A DNA stretch of 53,690 nucleotides, from NCBI GenBank assembly GCA_003553485.1, contig PWEJ01000148.1, forward strand, positions 1 through 53,690, given 5' to 3'. Shown here one piece after another: positions 25,650-32,409 of the stretch (position 1 is the first letter of the stretch; each line of letters starts with the position of its first letter). Below the pieces are notes generated by a model. It was not told where the DNA came from and ran no database searches. It saw only the letters and a program-made list of their open reading frames with translations. Made by a program: the position numbers and the translations under genes. Source of the DNA: Halanaerobiaceae bacterium. Lineage in GTDB: Bacteria; Bacillota; Halanaerobiia; Halanaerobiales; Halarsenatibacteraceae.

Positions 25650-26570
25650 ATGTCTGATAAATCAAGCCAAGAAATATCTTTAGACGAAAGTCAAAGAGGA
25701 GAAACAATAACTAAAAACGCAGGAACTAGAGCAAGATATAAAGAGAAGATAAGGGTTCTTTTAGTCAATATCTTTATGGCTTTAATGAGTCTACTTATGG
25801 TTTTCCCTTTTTTGTGGATGTTCACCAGTGCTTTAAAGACCCATGATGAAATCAGGGCCTTTCCTCCCACGATAATACCGGAGAGTCCTCAATGGTCTAA
25901 TTTCTGGGAGGCCTGGACTTCAGCGCCCTTCAATCTCTATATTTTTAATAGCTTTTTTACTGCAACTGCCATCGTCATACTCCATGTAGTTACAACTGCT
26001 TTATTTGTCTATGCCATCACCCAGTTAAGATTCAGGTTTAGAAACCTGTTATTCGGCATAGTTATGGCAACTTACATGTTGCCGGTTCCTGTGACCTATG
26101 TCCCCAGTTATATAATTTTGTCCTGGTTGGGGTGGTTAGATTCCTATCAGGGAATAATATTTTCCAATGCTGTCAGTGTTTTTGCCATCTTCCTAGCTCG
26201 CCAATCTTTTTTGCAGGTTCCCAATGAGCTGGTGGATGCAGCTAAAGTTGATGGGGCCAGCCACTGGACTATCCTCTGGAAAATATTTTTCCCCTTGACC
26301 CGACCAATTTTTATCACCTTTGGTTTGATTAATTTTGTGCTCATGTATAATAACTATCTCTGGCCCCTCTTAATTATACGGAGTAGAAGGCTGTACTTAA
26401 TAACCATTGGTTTAAGACAATTTTTCATTGAACAGGGAGCCTATGGAGTTAACTGGCCCCTGATTATGGCTGCTAGCACCTTGGTAGTTATGCCGCTGTT
26501 GATACTGTTTTTTATTACCCAGAAATGGTTTGTCAAGGGTGTCGGCGGTTCCACAGGTGTGAAGGGCTAA
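25650..26570 (+). CDS. Sugar/glycerol-ester ABC transporter permease, UgpE-like
   Basis: The 306-residue MalG-type permease has an unusually polar N-terminal ~35-residue extension, six membrane segments, and the EAA loop VDAAKVDGASHWTILWKIFFPL. The ending GVGGSTGVKG is typical of MalG/UgpE proteins. An AGGAGG site lies 7 bases before the ATG. It forms the channel with the preceding permease. Confidence 0.9.
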   Translation: MSDKSSQEISLDESQRGETITKNAGTRARYKEKIRVLLVNIFMALMSLLMVFPFLWMFTSALKTHDEIRAFPPTIIPESPQWSNFWEAWTSAPFNLYIFNSFFTATAIVILHVVTTALFVYAITQLRFRFRNLLFGIVMATYMLPVPVTYVPSYIILSWLGWLDSYQGIIFSNAVSVFAIFLARQSFLQVPNELVDAAKVDGASHWTILWKIFFPLTRPIFITFGLINFVLMYNNYLWPLLIIRSRRLYLITIGLRQFFIEQGAYGVNWPLIMAASTLVVMPLLILFFITQKWFVKGVGGSTGVKG

Positions 26571-26650
26571 TTAACATTAAAGTTTAAGCTGGAGCTAAAA
26601 GAAGCAAAGAGCAACTAAATTCAAATACTTAAAACACAGGAGGGAGTAAG

Positions 26651-27934
26651 ATGACAAAAAGAATCTGTAAGACGGGTTTAGTGTTAACACTTGTTCTCAT
26701 GGTTATGTTAGGCCTTTCTTTGCAGTCGGTAGAGGCTGATGTTGTGGAGATTGACTATTATTATGGACTAGGCGGTTATTTAGGTGAAGTTACTGAGGAC
26801 ATGATTGAAGAGTTTAATGAACAAAACCCTGATATTGAGGTGACAGGTAATACCTTTGGCGACTTTGATGAAGCTCTCCAGGCCTTTCAGGCTGGTGTAG
26901 CTGCCGGCGATCCACCAGCGGCGGTTATGCTAGAGCCTACTCCAACGGTGGAGTTTGCCAACCGGGGAATACTAGCTTCAGTTAGTGATCTATTAGAAAC
27001 TGATGAGGAAACGGAGGCTGAAGATTATTACGAAGCTTTTTATGAAATGTCTAAAATAGAGGGCGAACAGTATGCTATCCCCCTCTTTGGAACCACCCAG
27101 GTACTTTACTATCGCCATGATATCTTTGCTGAAGAGGATATCGATCCTGCAAAGTTAGAAACCTGGGAAGGAATGGAGGAAGCTGCCAGCCAGCTGGCTG
27201 AGCGAGATGATGTTGAGCATGGCTGGATGCCGATGTGGGGACGTTATAATATGATGGATGCTGTTTTTGCCCGCGGTGGTCAGGTATTAAATGACGATGG
27301 CACGGAAGTGATGATCAACTCTGAAGAATGGGTCGAGACCTGGGAAGCTTTTCGACGCTGGATCCATGAAGATGAAATCATGGGAATTCATCACAGTGGT
27401 GTTGGCTGGGAATACTGGTATGACACCATTGATGATGTTTTAGAAGGCAATGCTGCTGGCTATACCGGCTCCAGCGGTGATCAGGGAGATCTTGATTTTG
27501 ATATAGTCTCAGCAGCCATCCAACCTGGCTGGGAGGATTATGGAGATCCTGCTCCCGTAGGAGAAGCCCGTTATGGAGTAATACCTGCTAATATTAGTGA
27601 AGAGGAAAGGGAAGCAGCCTATCGCTGGCTAACTTTCTTTTCCAGTCCAGAGAATACTGCTGAATGGCAGGAGAAGACTGGTTATCTGGCAGTGAGATAT
27701 TCAGCCCAGGAAGACCCGGACTTCCAGGAGTTCCTGGAAGAAAATCCTCAATCTCAAGTTCCCTTAGATCAATTAGAGGTGGCCTCCTCCTATTGGATAG
27801 ATCCCACTGGAGGCGAGATTGAACAGGCACTGGATGATGCAGCTGATGCAGTCCAGATAGAAAATGTTCCTGCTCAAGAAGCTTTAGACCATGCCGCTGA
27901 AAGAGCCCAGCGCGCATTAGATATTGTCAATTAG
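26651..27934 (+). CDS. ABC transporter periplasmic binding protein, UgpB-like
   Basis: The 427-residue exported protein has a Sec signal peptide (about 1-29, cleaved near VEA-D) and no lipobox. Features resembling UgpB are FQAGVAAGDPPAAVMLEPTP, AIPLFGTTQVLYYRHDIF, and FFSSPENTAEWQEKTGYLAVR (compare the SQPE...EWH..TGYLPV motif). It is strongly acidic. Family members bind glycerol-3-phosphate, glycerophosphodiesters or sugars, so a glycerol-containing ligand would fit the neighbouring glycerate kinase. The exact ligand is unknown. It is third in the permease operon. Confidence 0.88.
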   Translation: MTKRICKTGLVLTLVLMVMLGLSLQSVEADVVEIDYYYGLGGYLGEVTEDMIEEFNEQNPDIEVTGNTFGDFDEALQAFQAGVAAGDPPAAVMLEPTPTVEFANRGILASVSDLLETDEETEAEDYYEAFYEMSKIEGEQYAIPLFGTTQVLYYRHDIFAEEDIDPAKLETWEGMEEAASQLAERDDVEHGWMPMWGRYNMMDAVFARGGQVLNDDGTEVMINSEEWVETWEAFRRWIHEDEIMGIHHSGVGWEYWYDTIDDVLEGNAAGYTGSSGDQGDLDFDIVSAAIQPGWEDYGDPAPVGEARYGVIPANISEEEREAAYRWLTFFSSPENTAEWQEKTGYLAVRYSAQEDPDFQEFLEENPQSQVPLDQLEVASSYWIDPTGGEIEQALDDAADAVQIENVPAQEALDHAAERAQRALDIVN

Positions 27935-27992
27935 TAAAGCAAATAAGCCTATTTAATTTAAAATCAACAGATATATATTAAGACCTCTTATA

Positions 27993-28020
27993 GTCAGGGC
28001 CTCTTTCAGGGGCCCTGGCT
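27993..28020 (+). terminator. Hairpin after the binding-protein gene (weak terminator/attenuator)
   Basis: CAGGGCC (27995-28001) pairs with GGCCCTG (28011-28017), extendable by G-T pairs. The following TTAAAATTATATT is only weakly T rich, so some transcription into the aldehyde oxidoreductase genes is expected. Confidence 0.6.
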
Positions 28021-28053
28021 TAAAATTATATTAATGAGGCAGGAGGGTTAAAG

Positions 28054-28461
28054 GTGAAAAAAATTGTGGCTGAATTTGATCTTTGCACGGGCTGCGAAAT
28101 ATGTGCTCTTATCTGTTCCGCTGAACGCTTAGGGGGGTTCAATCCCGACCGTTCTTGCCTTAATCTAAATCTCTTCCAAGATGGAGTATATAATTTCCCC
28201 CGGACCTGCCAGCAGTGTCAGCTGGCTGTCTGCAGCCAGGTATGTCCTACCGCTGCCATGCAGGTCAAGGAAAAGCAGGGAATAGTTGGGGTCGATGAAG
28301 AAAAATGTATAGGCTGTGGAAACTGCGAAGAGGCCTGTCCAGTTGATATGGTTAAAGTCGATCCCCAAAATGATAAAGCATTAAAGTGTGAATTATGTGA
28401 TGGAGAAGTGCCCTGCGTGGTAGGTTGTCCCAATGATGCACTGGGAGTGTATGAACAATGA
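28054..28461 (+). CDS. Four-cluster ferredoxin subunit of the aldehyde oxidoreductase
   Basis: The 135-residue iron-sulfur protein has sixteen cysteines in four sets: C11/14/17/21, C52/55/60/64, C85/88/91/95 and C112/115/121/125. These are enough for four [4Fe-4S] clusters in the DmsB/HycB pattern. The start is GTG behind AGGAGGG. Its stop overlaps the ATG of the aldehyde oxidoreductase gene (ATGA), so it is the electron-transfer partner of that enzyme, as in two-gene AOR systems. Electrons would pass from the pterin site to ferredoxin or another acceptor. Confidence 0.9.
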   Translation: MKKIVAEFDLCTGCEICALICSAERLGGFNPDRSCLNLNLFQDGVYNFPRTCQQCQLAVCSQVCPTAAMQVKEKQGIVGVDEEKCIGCGNCEEACPVDMVKVDPQNDKALKCELCDGEVPCVVGCPNDALGVYEQ

Positions 28462-30260
28462 AATATGGAGGCTATCAGGGTGAGCTTTTAGAGATTGATT
28501 TATCCAGCAGAGAGATAAAAGCTCTGCCCTTAAAAGAAAGCTTAATCGAGGAATATGTAGGTGGCAAGGGTTTTGGGGTCAAGCTCTATCAAGATTATAT
28601 TTCTCCCGATACGGAGCCTCTTTCTAAGGAGAATGCCTTATTATTTTTAACAGGCCCTTTAACTGGTACAGTGGCTCCAGCTATGAGAAGCTGTGTGGTG
28701 ACTCGCTCTCCTCTTACTGGAGGCTGGCTGGATTCTTATTTTGGAGGTTATTTTGGTCAGGCCATTAAATATGCTGGTTATGATGGGATAATCATCACTG
28801 GCAGGTCTGAGGAACCGGTATATATATCAATAGACGGTAAAGATGTACAAATTACAATAGCTGACCAGTTAGTTGGAAAATCCACCAGCAAAACCAGAGA
28901 GATAATTCAGGCTAAAATGGGGCAGGACTTTCGAGTTGCTTCCATAGGTCCTGCCGGGGAAAATTTAGTTAAATATAGTCTCATATCCTGTGAAAATAAT
29001 CGCCAGGCAGGAAGAGGAGGAGCCGGAGCGGTGATGGGTAGTAAAAATTTAAAGGCTCTGGCAGTGCGAGGCGATAAGCTCATTGAAGTCAAAGATCAGG
29101 CCGGCTTCATGGAGGCAGTATCCCAGGCCAATAAGGAGTTAGCCTCTTCTGAAGATGTGAAGAATTTCCGGGAATATGGTACTCCTTCATCAATACCCTT
29201 TGCCCAGGAGATAGGTATGCTACCCACTAAGAATTATCAACAGGGCCAATTTGCTCAGGCGGAAAATTTAACCAGTAAACCCCAGGCTGATTTATTTTGG
29301 CAGCGAGATTTAGCCTGTAGTGGCTGCCCCATAGCCTGTGGCAAGATTGGCAGGGTCTTTAAAGGTAAATATCAGGGTTTAATAACTGATACTGTGGAGT
29401 ATGAAACTTTGGGTTTATTAGGGTCTAATTTAGAAATTGGTAATATTCAGGATATTACCCGGGCTGCTATTTTATGTGATGAGTTAGGGCTAGATAGTAT
29501 ATCTGCTGGAGGAGCGATAGGATTTTTGTTGGAAGCCAACCAAAGAGGTTTATATGATGCTGCAGAATTACAGGAAATGGACTTTGGTAAGGGAGAATCT
29601 TTATTTGCCCTTTTAGAAGCGGCTGCTCATCGTCAGGGAGAAACAGGCGAGATGCTGGCTGAAGGAGTTGCCCGGATGGCTTCATTGATTCCCCGGGGAG
29701 AAGAATTTGCGGTCCATATAAAAGGTTTAGAAACACCAGCCTGGCCACCGCGAGGAGCTCCAGGAATGGGGCTGGCTTTAATGACAGCTGACCGCGGGGG
29801 ATGTCATCAAAGAGCTTTTCCCGTTTTACAAGAAGTTGGGGGGGTAAAATGGCGCGGCAAAAAACTTAAGCGTCTGCAAATTGAAGATAAGGCTGCCCTG
29901 GTTGTGGAGCAGCAAAATGAACTAGCAGCTTTAGATACACTGATAAAATGCGATTTTGGCACCTATGGAATTGAAAATGAAACCTATCAGAAGCTACTAA
30001 CCACTGCCACCGGGCTGGATGTAACGGAAAAATCCTGGCAGAGCTTAGGGGCAAAGATCTGGGATGAAGCCCGGCGGATTAATATCCAGCATGGTTTTAC
30101 CACTCAAGATGATCTGCTGCCAGCTAGATTTAGCGAAGAGCCTCTGCCTGATGGACCAGCTAAGGGCCATAAAATTACCCGGGAAGAGCAACAGATAATG
30201 CTGCAAGAATATTATCAACTTAGAGGCTGGGATGAAAAAGGCAGGCCTCCGGATTGTTAA
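28458..30260 (+). CDS. aor: Tungsten-type aldehyde:ferredoxin oxidoreductase, large subunit
   Basis: The 600-residue enzyme oxidises aldehydes to carboxylic acids with a bis-pterin tungsten (rarely molybdenum) centre. It has the N-terminal AOR domain (YVGGKGFGVKLYQDY, FLTGPLTGT, RSPLTGGWLDSYFGG, AGRGGAGAVMGSKNLKA) and cluster cysteines C287, C290 and C294 in ACSGCPIACGK. The fourth cysteine is C498 in IKCDFGTYG. The pterin-binding EYETLGLLGSN and CDELGLDSISAGG motifs are present. It is complete and coupled to the ferredoxin subunit. Given the glycerate kinase and alcohol dehydrogenase upstream, glyceraldehyde is a candidate substrate; general amino-acid-derived aldehydes are equally possible. 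Confidence 0.94.
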   Translation: MKYGGYQGELLEIDLSSREIKALPLKESLIEEYVGGKGFGVKLYQDYISPDTEPLSKENALLFLTGPLTGTVAPAMRSCVVTRSPLTGGWLDSYFGGYFGQAIKYAGYDGIIITGRSEEPVYISIDGKDVQITIADQLVGKSTSKTREIIQAKMGQDFRVASIGPAGENLVKYSLISCENNRQAGRGGAGAVMGSKNLKALAVRGDKLIEVKDQAGFMEAVSQANKELASSEDVKNFREYGTPSSIPFAQEIGMLPTKNYQQGQFAQAENLTSKPQADLFWQRDLACSGCPIACGKIGRVFKGKYQGLITDTVEYETLGLLGSNLEIGNIQDITRAAILCDELGLDSISAGGAIGFLLEANQRGLYDAAELQEMDFGKGESLFALLEAAAHRQGETGEMLAEGVARMASLIPRGEEFAVHIKGLETPAWPPRGAPGMGLALMTADRGGCHQRAFPVLQEVGGVKWRGKKLKRLQIEDKAALVVEQQNELAALDTLIKCDFGTYGIENETYQKLLTTATGLDVTEKSWQSLGAKIWDEARRINIQHGFTTQDDLLPARFSEEPLPDGPAKGHKITREEQQIMLQEYYQLRGWDEKGRPPDC

Positions 30261-30278
30261 ATTAAAGTTTTTTAAGCT

Positions 30279-30911
30279 CTAGGAATCAATTTCAATTACC
30301 ACAGATTTCTTGCCAACTTTCTGGTCAACAGAGGTGTTCCTCCCTTTAAAACCCTTATGGAGAGGGGCATTTACTGTTGACCTGTTGTTTTTCTCGCCCC
30401 TCTCTGGAAGAGAAAAAAATTTTCGGGCTTCAATTCTGTTATCAAAATATTTCAGCCAGCTACGGGGCTCTCGGTAAATTATCTTACCCTTAGAGCCCAT
30501 AGTTTTTACAATTTGAGCCAGACACTGCTGGCCAGGTCTGACATTGTAGGATACCCAGACGGCATCGAAATTAGAATAATCGATTTCCTGACAGAGCCCC
30601 GAGCTGAACTTTATCAGATTAGTCAAATTATAATACTGGGCAAGTTCCCGGGCTCTTATTAATGCTCTTTCATCGCAATCAATAGCCTCCACCTCAAAGC
30701 CCCGCCGGGCCAGCTCGAAAGCGGTAAAGGGAAAAGGCCCACAGCCCAGATGAGCAACTTTATCTCCTGAAGAGACAGCAGCCAATTTAATCTCGTTATT
30801 GATCATTTCTCCATAAAAAAATTTGCCATATTTTTCTCCCAGAGCAGGTTTAGCACTGACTAACATCTCTATTTTTTTTACAAAATTAGAGATAATTTTT
30901 TCTGCTATCAT
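30279..30911 (-). CDS. Nicotianamine-synthase-like SAM-dependent protein
   Basis: The 210-residue protein has a class I SAM-binding fold with HLGCGPFPFTAFELARRG followed by VEAIDCDERALIRARELA. This closely follows the GSGPLP-T...D-D...A..LA pattern of nicotianamine synthase relatives, which transfer aminobutyrate (not methyl) from SAM. An IIYREPRSW strand sits where NAS proteins have a VxRSA motif. The C-terminal ~45 residues are basic and poorly conserved. It follows the CbiX-like gene by about 30 bases, and both lie behind a cobalamin riboswitch. Hence a role in cobalt chelation or metallophore synthesis is suggested. A plain methyltransferase is the alternative. Confidence 0.65.
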   Translation of the reverse strand: MIAEKIISNFVKKIEMLVSAKPALGEKYGKFFYGEMINNEIKLAAVSSGDKVAHLGCGPFPFTAFELARRGFEVEAIDCDERALIRARELAQYYNLTNLIKFSSGLCQEIDYSNFDAVWVSYNVRPGQQCLAQIVKTMGSKGKIIYREPRSWLKYFDNRIEARKFFSLPERGEKNNRSTVNAPLHKGFKGRNTSVDQKVGKKSVVIEIDS

Positions 30912-30943
30912 AATTTCTCAAACTCCTTTGCCAGCCTTGAGGT

Positions 30944-31321
30944 TTATTTTACTTCTTCGAATTTTTCTATCATAATATCGACTAATTTATCATCGGTTCC
31001 TAAAATATCGGCCAGGATGAATTCGATTTCTGGGTATTCCTCTTCTAAAGCTGCAATCTGGGCTGGGATATCCTCCTGGACATGGATGCCTGGATAAAGG
31101 AACAGAGGTAGAATAACAATTTTTTTAATCCCCTGGGAGGCAAAGTGAGAGACCTTCTCCGGCAGGGTCGGACTGGCAAGCTCCATGGCGGCTCCTCCCA
31201 CCCTTTTATCTGCTAATTTATCTGCCAATTTATCAACCAGCTCGTTAAAGACCTCTCTAGCTTTTTCTGCTCTACTGCCATGTCCTAAAACTATTATCCC
31301 CATTTCAGTTTCTTTAGTCAT
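30944..31321 (-). CDS. cbiX: CbiX-like sirohydrochlorin cobaltochelatase (small type)
   Basis: The 125-residue protein matches the short CbiX type, which inserts cobalt (or nickel or iron in relatives) into sirohydrochlorin as a homodimer. It has GIIVLGHGSR with the first metal/catalytic His, ELASPTLPEKV, and LPLFLYPGIHVQEDIP with the second His. ATG at 31321 is chosen because AGGAG lies 8 bases upstream; the in-frame GTG two codons earlier is too close to that site. It is the first gene after the cobalamin riboswitch, which fits anaerobic B12 synthesis, though no other cob/cbi gene is here. Confidence 0.9.
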   Translation of the reverse strand: MTKETEMGIIVLGHGSRAEKAREVFNELVDKLADKLADKRVGGAAMELASPTLPEKVSHFASQGIKKIVILPLFLYPGIHVQEDIPAQIAALEEEYPEIEFILADILGTDDKLVDIMIEKFEEVK

Positions 31322-31347
31322 ATTCACCGCTCCTTTAGTAAGTTTTT

Positions 31348-31386
31348 AAAAATAATAAAACCCACCCTTCGATTACAGGTGGGTGC
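31348..31386 (-). terminator. Expression-platform terminator of the cobalamin riboswitch
   Basis: Minus-strand ACCCACC and GGTGGGT arms (31379-31385 and 31360-31366) are followed by TTTTATTATTTT. It lies between the aptamer and cbiX. Confidence 0.88.
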
Positions 31387-31459
31387 TAAGCAGATAAATT
31401 GTTCCTGTCTATGATCAGTACTTAAAAATTACTCTAAAATCTGCTTTTCTTGCCATCGA

Positions 31460-31655
31460 AGATGTTAGCAGGTTATGACCAGGCAGGTCTCCTGACTTCC
31501 GGTTTTTAATTCAGTCCAGCCTTCCCTGGATATTCGCCTGATTATCCAAGTGGCATTTTAGACTGATATGGCCGGTTACAGTGGCGGGCCCGTCCAGGTT
31601 TTGCACCTGATTCCCTATTCTCCTGCAGCCGTAGCTGCAGGCACCTAATCATAAT
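31460..31655 (-). promoter_or_regulatory. Cobalamin (B12) riboswitch
   Basis: Read on the minus strand, the RNA contains the B12 box AGTCAGGAGACCTGCC (31482-31497). Upstream elements GGGAATCAGGTGCAAAACCTG, CGGGCCCGCCACTGTAACCGG (each core shorter) and GCCACTTGG, with GGGAAGGC, complete the standard core. It should switch off cbiX and the NAS-like gene when cobalamin is plentiful, by letting the terminator form. Confidence 0.96.
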
Positions 31656-31698
31656 CAATATTAAATTTGTTGTATACTATTCATTTTAGGTCTTCTAT

Positions 31699-31727
31699 AT
31701 TATAGCAATAATCAGCTATAATTTCAA
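31699..31727 (-). promoter_or_regulatory. Promoter of the cobalamin riboswitch transcript
   Basis: Minus-strand TTGAAA (31722-31727) and TATAAT (31699-31704) are spaced by 17 bp. Confidence 0.82.
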
Positions 31728-31786
31728 CAAAAATATCCTATAGTTTTACTATTTGCAAAAAACCGAATAAAATTAATCAACTTGCC

Positions 31787-31815
31787 TTGAATAATTGGAA
31801 TAATTAAGATATAAT
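31787..31815 (+). promoter_or_regulatory. Promoter of the FMN-binding protein gene
   Basis: TTGAAT (31787-31792) and TATAAT (31810-31815) are spaced by 17 bp, about 50 bases before the ATG. Confidence 0.8.
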
Positions 31816-31870
31816 AGTAGACACAGAAAATGTGAAACAAAAAACATAACAAAGGAAAAGGAGTGGTTTT

Positions 31871-32326
31871 ATGAAAAAATTATCACTAATTGCTTTAGTA
31901 GCGGTTCTGTCGATAGGCTTAGTTTTTACTGCAGCAGAAGTTTTGGCAGAGCATGAATATGATGATTATCAAGATGGCAGGTATCGAGGATCCTTCTATG
32001 ATGGCGGAGAATTTAATGTTGCTGTCCAATTTTATCTAGAAGATAACGTTATAAGTGATCCATCCTTTAGATATCTATATTATGATGGAGTAGATTATTT
32101 AGGCGCAGCTTATCTGCAGTCTGTCAGAGAACTAAGAGATCAGCATGTAGAAGCTTTAGAATATCTAGATGGTCAGGATGTTACAGCTATAGATGATTTA
32201 AGAGAACCAGGTGAAATCATTACTGAAACAGAAGAGACTATTGATGGATTTAGCGGAGCTACAATAAGAAGTTCCAAGATAATGTCAGCAATGAGAGATG
32301 CTTTAAATAGAGGTAAATATGATTGA
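31871..32326 (+). CDS. Exported FMN-binding-domain protein
   Basis: The 151-residue protein has a signal peptide (cleaved near VLA-E, residue 27) and a single FMN_bind domain. It begins YQDGRYRGSFYDGGEFNVAV and ends DGFSGATIRSSKIMSAMRDAL. The SGAT motif (Thr131) is the type to which ApbE attaches FMN covalently in RnfG/NqrC and related proteins. It probably carries electrons outside the inner membrane. No ApbE or Rnf gene is next to it. It is a single-gene unit with its own promoter and terminator. Confidence 0.85.
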   Translation: MKKLSLIALVAVLSIGLVFTAAEVLAEHEYDDYQDGRYRGSFYDGGEFNVAVQFYLEDNVISDPSFRYLYYDGVDYLGAAYLQSVRELRDQHVEALEYLDGQDVTAIDDLREPGEIITETEETIDGFSGATIRSSKIMSAMRDALNRGKYD

Positions 32327-32363
32327 TTAAAAGTTTATTATTAAAAAAATTATATTAAATAAC

Positions 32364-32392
32364 AAATCCGGGGTCTTCTGACCCCGGATTTT
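32364..32392. terminator. Intrinsic terminator between the FMN-binding and WD40 genes
   Basis: AAATCCGGGGTC (32364-32375) and GACCCCGGATTT (32380-32391) form a strong 12-bp stem with a short loop. It serves the converging genes; the minus side ends in a TTTGTTATTT tract. Confidence 0.88.
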
Positions 32393-32409
32393 CCTCTTGA
32401 TTTTCTGTC

